DNA of 9,850 nt from Pseudobacteriovorax antillogorgiicola (GTDB lineage: Bacteria; Bdellovibrionota_B; Oligoflexia; Oligoflexales; RGVZ01). The position numbers and the translations under genes were made by a program. The notes beneath the pieces were generated by a model that saw nothing but the letters and a program-made list of their open reading frames with translations, was not told the DNA's origin and ran no database searches. How positions within the stretch are numbered: position 1 is the stretch's first letter; every line of letters begins with the position of its first letter. Of the stretch, positions 6,169 to 9,850 are shown one piece after another. Where the stretch lies: the NCBI GenBank assembly GCA_945897695.1, contig CAMDGW010000081.1:1-9850 (forward strand), given 5' to 3'.

Positions 6169-6785
6169 TTGGCCTGATCCCCCAAAACAATAGTGCGGTG
6201 TTCTAGGCTCTGGACAATCCGCTCATCATGGGTGACGAGAACCGCTGCGCCGCCTTTTGCCAGATGATCTTTCAACGACTCGCGAAATTTTTTGCACGCG
6301 GCGTCATCAAGACCAAATAGTGGCTCATCGAGAAGCCATAGTTTAGAGTCTTCCAGCTCAAGTCTTGCCAGTGCCAATCGGCGACGCATGCCAGTTGAAA
6401 ATTTAGATACGGGAAGTTTTGTTTGCACCCAGTCACCGGTAAGGCCCCAGCTTGAAAGAACTAATCGAATTTGTTCAGGATCCGCAGCCGGCTGACGAAG
6501 TTCAAGCCAAAATTGCAAGTTAGTTGCTGCAGATAATGAAGGAATCAGTCCATTGGCATCAGCGGCTATCCAGCTTGTCCAAGATCTGAAGTCGCTATTG
6601 CCTGAAAATTCAATTGATCCGCTAGCTCCAGAAATAAGGCCCGTCACTAGCGCGATGAGGGTGCTTTTTCCTGATCCATTAGGCCCAGCAATCCGGACGA
6701 GGTCGCCAGCGCTTACAGAAAAACTTAAGCCGCTAAACAGCGGACGATTTTTAAATGAAAAATTGAGGTCTTGGACTTTCAGCAT
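6165..6785 (-). CDS. ccmA: Cytochrome c maturation ABC transporter ATPase CcmA
   Basis: From ATG 6785 this is a 206-residue ATPase, the normal size of CcmA. Motifs are Walker A GPNGSGKST (34-42), signature FSTGMRRRLALARL (from 129), Walker B KLWLLDEP (148-155) and the switch His in VTHD (186). The region before LSAATNLQFW (about 71-83) lacks the GH(Q) often seen in CcmA and reads AADANGLI, a mild deviation. An upstream TTG (6839) could add 18 residues, but the family begins at MLKVQDLNF and there is no SD for either start. TATACT lies at 6799-6794, eight bases before the ATG, but its -35 is poor; if it is a promoter, the mRNA would be nearly leaderless. ccmA heads the operon, 76 bp downstream of the same-strand LysR gene. 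Confidence 0.92.
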   Translation of the reverse strand: MLKVQDLNFSFKNRPLFSGLSFSVSAGDLVRIAGPNGSGKSTLIALVTGLISGASGSIEFSGNSDFRSWTSWIAADANGLIPSLSAATNLQFWLELRQPAADPEQIRLVLSSWGLTGDWVQTKLPVSKFSTGMRRRLALARLELEDSKLWLLDEPLFGLDDAACKKFRESLKDHLAKGGAAVLVTHDERIVQSLEHRTIVLGDQAK

Positions 6786-6861
6786 CGGAAGTGAGTATAG
6801 CCAAGGCGTCGCGGGGAAGCCATGGCAATTTATGCCCAAGGGCGATTCAGCCAGACGGCCG

Positions 6862-7800
6862 TCATCGTTTCTTGGGATTTTTTAGATTTTTGATTCGTTG
6901 GAGTAAAAATGTCCGAAAAGCCTTTAGCGGCATACTCATGTTTTTAGATGGGCGCATGGCAAAATCAAGGCCGACCAAGGTGGGTGTGGCATGTGGATAA
7001 GGTGCCACTAGGCTTCCTTTTTTTAACTCTTCTTGAACCATGTATAATGGAAGTGTTGCGATGCCGAGGTGTTGTGATACCAGTACTTTCAAAGACGAGT
7101 AATTTTCGATTACGTAAGTTGGTGCCAGATTTTCAGTGATTGATTGCCAGTTTTTACTATTTTTCTTAAGCCAGTGCTTGATGTTTGGTAGATCGTCGCC
7201 AAAGTCGATAATATTAGCGTTCTTCAAAGCATCATAACCCATTTTATTAGCGATAACGGAATGACCCCATTTCTCAAAATAATTTTTTGAGCAGATAGGG
7301 ACTTCTTCGAATCGAGCGTATTCAAATGCTTCAAAATGATTTCTGTCTCGAAACTCGATGATGAATGCGCAATCAATGACGTCATCTCGCAGCTTCTGTT
7401 CGAGCTCTTCATCTGGATTTAATACAAGATCAAAAAACACATTGGGGTAGGAGGATTGAAAATCTGTAATCACAGGAATTAATAAGTGATCGCATACACT
7501 TGGCGTTACACCTACACGAATTCTTCCATCTACTTCTGCGAGGCGCCCTTGAATGCTGCGTATATTTTCTTCTATTTGAATAAAGAGCGGTTGCAGGGCT
7601 GAGTGAATGTCTCTTCCCTCGCGCGTTAAAAAAACTCGTCCACTTCGACGTTCAAGAAGTCTTAGTCCCAGTTCATCTTCCAAGGCATCGATTTGTTGAC
7701 TGATGGCAGACTGGGTGCGACGAAGCTTCTTAGCCGCGTCAGTGACCCCTTGGCTTTCCGCTATCGTCATAAAGTTATATAACTTATTGAAATCAAACAT
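6862..7800 (-). CDS. LysR-family transcriptional regulator
   Basis: The protein is 312 residues long, the usual LysR length. The N-terminal winged helix-turn-helix is clear: FDFNKLYNFMTIAESQGVT, then AAKKLRRTQSAISQQIDALE (22-41), LGLRLLERR and the wing V-FLTREG. A periplasmic-binding-protein-like effector domain follows from about residue 93 (RIRVGVTPS). I prefer ATG 7800, with GAG seven bases ahead and the normal start of the family (MFDFNKL). Upstream in-frame starts at 7827 and 7812 would put codons inside the repeat cluster. It is divergent from the hydroxylase/SDR pair and is their most likely regulator; LysR proteins commonly repress themselves and activate the divergent gene with a small inducer. 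No effector can be named. Its stop lies 76 bp before ccmA, with no real terminator between them. Confidence 0.93.
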   Translation of the reverse strand: MFDFNKLYNFMTIAESQGVTDAAKKLRRTQSAISQQIDALEDELGLRLLERRSGRVFLTREGRDIHSALQPLFIQIEENIRSIQGRLAEVDGRIRVGVTPSVCDHLLIPVITDFQSSYPNVFFDLVLNPDEELEQKLRDDVIDCAFIIEFRDRNHFEAFEYARFEEVPICSKNYFEKWGHSVIANKMGYDALKNANIIDFGDDLPNIKHWLKKNSKNWQSITENLAPTYVIENYSSLKVLVSQHLGIATLPLYMVQEELKKGSLVAPYPHATPTLVGLDFAMRPSKNMSMPLKAFRTFLLQRIKNLKNPKKR

Positions 7801-7810
7801 ATAAATTCTC

Positions 7811-7856
7811 ATTAGAAAAATTAACAAATTTAGAAAAATAAATTAATTTTACTAAT
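7811..7856. promoter_or_regulatory. Probable LysR operator: two direct and one inverted copy of TTAGAAAAAT
   Basis: ATTAGAAAAATTAA (7811-7824) is the inverted partner of TTAATTTTACTAAT (7843-7856), 13 of 14 bases matching around an 18-base spacer. Inside the spacer a second direct copy, TTAGAAAAAT (7830-7839), starts exactly 18 bases after the first (7812-7821). The inner pair 7830-7855 is itself a 26-bp near-palindrome, TTAG...CTAA. It sits between the LysR start and the hydroxylase start, where LysR proteins bind. The region is almost all A+T, so some symmetry is expected by chance, but the repeated ordered copies argue for function. The promoters probably overlap it; I cannot assign -35/-10 boxes with confidence. 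Confidence 0.5.
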
Positions 7857-7917
7857 AAATAGGGCCGAAGTACATCATCTTTCGTCAGCAACACGGCTCG
7901 GTTCAAGGGAGGTTTAC

Positions 7918-8649
7918 ATGTCTACCATATCAATTATTGCATTCAGTTTATTTGCGGTAGTTACCCTAACAAGCAAAAGTTCTAGATCAAACGTTAAGAC
8001 TCGTTCGAGAACCGATTGGATTGTCGATGCAGCCAGCCTTCTCATTCACTTTTTTGGGTTGCCTATTTTGAGTGGATCTATTGTCTATGGACTGTGTGAG
8101 TGGCTATTATCAAGCTATCGTGGCGTGATCGGTGGGGGTTGGTTTTCAGGTGTTCTTGCTTATGTTTTTTTGGATTATCTCTGGTATTGGAACCACCGAA
8201 TTTTCCATGCCGATACACCTCTTTGGAGTCTTCATAGTACCCATCATAAGCCAACTCATTTTGATGTATTCATAACTGCCCGAAATGCAGTCGCTTCACA
8301 TTTTGCAATGGTTTATTTCTGGGGAATTGGGATTTCGGTCTATTTGTTAAAAGATTCGAATTCGTTTCTTGCCATGGCTGCTCTTGGCGGAGTCGTTAAC
8401 TTTTGGAGTCATACTGAGTATAGCCTGCCTAAAGGTTCGATTTTGGAAAAGATCGTCGGGTCAATTTTCGTCCTGCCAATCGATCATTCTTGGCACCATA
8501 GCCGAGAGGAGTCTCGGGTGAATTTTGGGACGTTTTTTAGTGTGTGGGACCGTCTCCATGGCACGCTGCATCGTCCTGGCCACAGCCCAACCGCCTTTGG
8601 CGAGGAGAAAGACGTGTCAGTTTGGAAACAGCTAGTTTGGCCAGTATAA
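7918..8649 (+). CDS. Fatty acid hydroxylase / sterol desaturase-family membrane enzyme
   Basis: This 243-residue membrane protein carries the histidine clusters of the di-iron fatty acid hydroxylase superfamily (sterol C4/C5 oxidases, carotene hydroxylases, alkylglycerol monooxygenase). They are HRIFH (93-97), HSTHH (106-110), SHTE (His165) and HSWHH (190-194), after a hydrophobic N-terminus and at least three further spans. The pattern DYLWYWNHRIFHADTPLW then HSTHHKPTHFDV is typical. The enzymes use O2 and electrons to hydroxylate or desaturate a lipid; the bacterial substrate cannot be told from sequence. A perfect AAGGGAGG SD ends five bases before the ATG. The SDR gene follows after 31 bp with its own SD, suggesting one transcript. 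The divergent LysR gene probably controls it. No rhodopsin or carotenoid genes are nearby, so a carotenoid role is not supported. Confidence 0.9.
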   Translation: MSTISIIAFSLFAVVTLTSKSSRSNVKTRSRTDWIVDAASLLIHFFGLPILSGSIVYGLCEWLLSSYRGVIGGGWFSGVLAYVFLDYLWYWNHRIFHADTPLWSLHSTHHKPTHFDVFITARNAVASHFAMVYFWGIGISVYLLKDSNSFLAMAALGGVVNFWSHTEYSLPKGSILEKIVGSIFVLPIDHSWHHSREESRVNFGTFFSVWDRLHGTLHRPGHSPTAFGEEKDVSVWKQLVWPV

Positions 8650-8680
8650 TTTATTCACTTTAAATAGGGAGAATTAGAAA

Positions 8681-9412
8681 ATGACGACTCAATTAAAATC
8701 TCTTGTTGCTATCACGGGTGCGAGTTCTGGAATTGGCGAAGCCATTGCACGGCACTTATCCAAAGAGGGGCATCCGTTACTGCTGATGGCCCGGAGATTA
8801 GATCGACTGGAGGCGCTAAAGCTTCCAAACACGATTTGTGCAAAAGTCGACGTGACCGATGAAGCTGAATTAAACACGGCCATCGAAAGGGCAGAAGCCA
8901 AGTTTGGACCAATCGATGGCCTGGTCAATAACGCTGGCCTGATGATGCTGGGACAAATTGACACTCAGGACTCCCAAGAATGGGATAAGATGTACGAGGT
9001 TAATGTTCTAGCACTGTTAAAAGGCATGCGAGCTGTACTTGGCAAGATGAAAATCCGCCGTGGAGGTACTGTTATCAACATTAGTTCCGTAGCAGGTCGA
9101 AAAACATTCCCTAATCACGCTGCATATTGTGGAACTAAATTCGCGGTTTCAGCAATTACTGAAAACGTGAGAGAAGAGGTTGCGCCATTTGGCGTGCGGG
9201 TGATCAGCATCTGCCCGGGTGCAGTCGAGACGGAGTTATTAAGTCACACTACTTCAAAAGAAATCAAAGAAGGCTACGAAGATTGGAAGTCTGGCATGGG
9301 TGGTGTACTGGTGGCCGATGATATCGCTCGAGCTGTGCTATTCGCATATCAGCAGCCTCAATATGTTTGTATCCGAGAGATTGTTCTCGCAGCTACCAGT
9401 CAGCAACCTTAA
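8681..9412 (+). CDS. Short-chain dehydrogenase/reductase (classical SDR)
   Basis: This 243-residue cytoplasmic oxidoreductase shows the full classical SDR set. These are the cofactor loop TGASSGIG (12-19), NNAG (83-86), the structural Asn in VNVL (108), catalytic Ser136 in NISSVAG, YCGTK with Tyr149 and Lys153, and PGAVETEL (179-186). Arg38 and Arg39 after the second strand (LLMARRLDRL) favour NADP(H). It most resembles the broad YdfG/serine-3-dehydrogenase-like SDR group, which reduces or oxidises hydroxy compounds; the actual substrate is unknown. AGGGAG lies nine bases before the ATG. Located 31 bp after the hydroxylase, it may oxidise the hydroxyl group that enzyme makes, but that is inference from position. 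It ends 52 bp before the opposing eutC stop. Confidence 0.93.
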   Translation: MTTQLKSLVAITGASSGIGEAIARHLSKEGHPLLLMARRLDRLEALKLPNTICAKVDVTDEAELNTAIERAEAKFGPIDGLVNNAGLMMLGQIDTQDSQEWDKMYEVNVLALLKGMRAVLGKMKIRRGGTVINISSVAGRKTFPNHAAYCGTKFAVSAITENVREEVAPFGVRVISICPGAVETELLSHTTSKEIKEGYEDWKSGMGGVLVADDIARAVLFAYQQPQYVCIREIVLAATSQQP

Positions 9413-9435
9413 TTTACTCAAAAAATAGAACTTCA

Positions 9436-9451
9436 AATGATAATCATTATT
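9436..9451. promoter_or_regulatory. Fur-box-like palindrome between convergent genes
   Basis: AATGATAATCATTAT contains a perfect 6-1-6 inverted repeat AATGAT-A-ATCATT (9436-9448) and matches 14 consecutive bases of the classical Fur consensus (ATGATAATCATTAT at 9437-9450). Over the 19-base consensus I count 15 identities. It lies between the stops of the SDR and eutC genes, where no promoter is expected, so either an antisense or 3'-end RNA starts here or the match is fortuitous in A+T-rich DNA. Runs AAAAAATA and TATTTTTT flank it (9420-9427 and 9448-9455) and could form a weak two-way terminator. Confidence 0.3.
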
Positions 9452-9464
9452 TTTTTGGGTCTAT

Positions 9465-9850
9465 TCAGAAAGAGCGATTGACGTTTTGGAGAGATGGATA
9501 CTCCAATTTCAAATCGACTCCGCTGAGCCGGCGCTGTAACGATGTTTTTAGAAGGAATTCTGTCATCATTGCTGCGCCTGCGGGTGGGAGGCCAGCGCTA
9601 TGGATATTGGAAATACAATTTCGATTAGCGTCTGAGTTTCCTGAGTGTGGCTTATAGGTGAAGTAAACACTCAGAGAATCGGCGCTAGCAAGTCCAGGGC
9701 GCTCGCCAATTAACATAATGGTGCTTTTTGCATTTAATGCTTCGCCAATTGGATCACCAAGGCCAACGCGTGAGTATTTAGCTAGAATCACTGGCCCGAC
9801 TGATAATCCTGAAATATTTGCAAGCTCAAGAAATTTTTGACTAAACTCCC
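9465..9850 (-). CDS. eutC: Ethanolamine ammonia-lyase small subunit (C-terminal part; 5' end outside window)
   Basis: The minus-strand frame is open from the right edge to TGA at 9467-9465, giving about 127 residues. It matches the conserved C-terminal half of EutC: VGPVILAKYSRVGLGDPIG, then LIGERPGLASADSLSVYFTY, then DANRNCISNI and a closing LSGVDLK segment. EutC partners EutB in the cobalamin-dependent lyase that splits ethanolamine into acetaldehyde and ammonia. In the usual order eutB lies upstream of eutC, so eutB should sit just beyond the right edge. The GTG at 9791 is internal, since conserved residues (ISGLSVGPV) lie before it; the gene is cut by the window, not broken. Small differences from the usual signature (GLASADS for GLSSPDS) are compatible with function. 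Confidence 0.9.
   Translation of the reverse strand, partial: EFSQKFLELANISGLSVGPVILAKYSRVGLGDPIGEALNAKSTIMLIGERPGLASADSLSVYFTYKPHSGNSDANRNCISNIHSAGLPPAGAAMMTEFLLKTSLQRRLSGVDLKLEYPSLQNVNRSF

Noticed and set aside
6786..6839. TTG start extending CcmA by 18 residues
   Set aside because: The extension has no homology to CcmA, no SD precedes it, and the ATP-binding domain begins at MLKVQDLNF.
7801..7827. Upstream starts for the LysR gene (MLIFLMRIYM...)
   Set aside because: The residues are not part of the LysR family N-terminus, and the codons would run through the operator-like repeats; ATG 7800 has a better placed GAG.
9367..9657. Plus-strand frame running through the SDR-eutC junction
   Set aside because: It overlaps both the SDR 3' end and conserved eutC codons on the other strand, and its protein has no recognisable pattern.

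Overview
The window looks like a chromosomal segment of a Gram-negative bacterium of medium G+C content. The evidence is a lipoprotein with a lipobox, a System I (Ccm) cytochrome c maturation operon, periplasmic export signals and Shine-Dalgarno (SD) led genes. A Bdellovibrionota/Oligoflexia-like or other deltaproteobacterial-type host would fit the mix of a DxDxDG lipoprotein, a secreted Cys-rich protein and Ccm genes, but this is a guess and nothing in the window proves it. There is no rRNA, tRNA, insertion sequence, phage gene or CRISPR array.

Left part (1-3546). The 3' end of an X-Pro dipeptidyl-peptidase (S15)-type hydrolase enters from the left edge. It converges on a gene for a secreted protein with 16 cysteines. 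Next come an RNHCP-domain zinc-ribbon protein on the minus strand and, divergently, a lipoprotein with thrombospondin-3-like DxDxDG repeats, whose ribosome binding site lies inside a GC-rich hairpin. A 53-residue single-membrane-segment protein, too short for routine ORF calling, follows and overlaps the tail of ccmG head-on.

Centre (3509-6785, minus strand). This is a compact operon read right to left: ccmA, ccmB, ccmC, ccmD, ccmE, ccmG. CcmAB and CcmC/CcmD handle heme loading of the chaperone CcmE. CcmG is the membrane-anchored thioredoxin that helps keep apocytochrome thiols reduced. The heme lyase genes ccmF and ccmH are not present, so they must lie elsewhere if the pathway is complete. 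The only sizeable gap inside the operon, ccmB-ccmC, holds a strong inverted repeat.

Right part (6862-9850). A LysR-type regulator on the minus strand is divergent from a plus-strand pair: a di-iron fatty acid hydroxylase/sterol desaturase-family membrane enzyme and a short-chain dehydrogenase/reductase. The 117-bp divergent region carries three copies of a TTAGAAAAAT-like element, two direct and one inverted, and is the obvious candidate operator. This three-gene set is probably one regulated lipid or alcohol oxidation module, but its substrate is unknown. The window ends inside eutC (ethanolamine ammonia-lyase small subunit) on the minus strand, with a Fur-box-like palindrome between the converging SDR and eutC stops.

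I found no clear undescribed multi-gene system. The best leads are the 16-Cys secreted protein, the 53-residue membrane protein tail-to-tail with ccmG, the SD-sequestering hairpin, the ccmB-ccmC hairpin, and the LysR operator with its hydroxylase/SDR pair.
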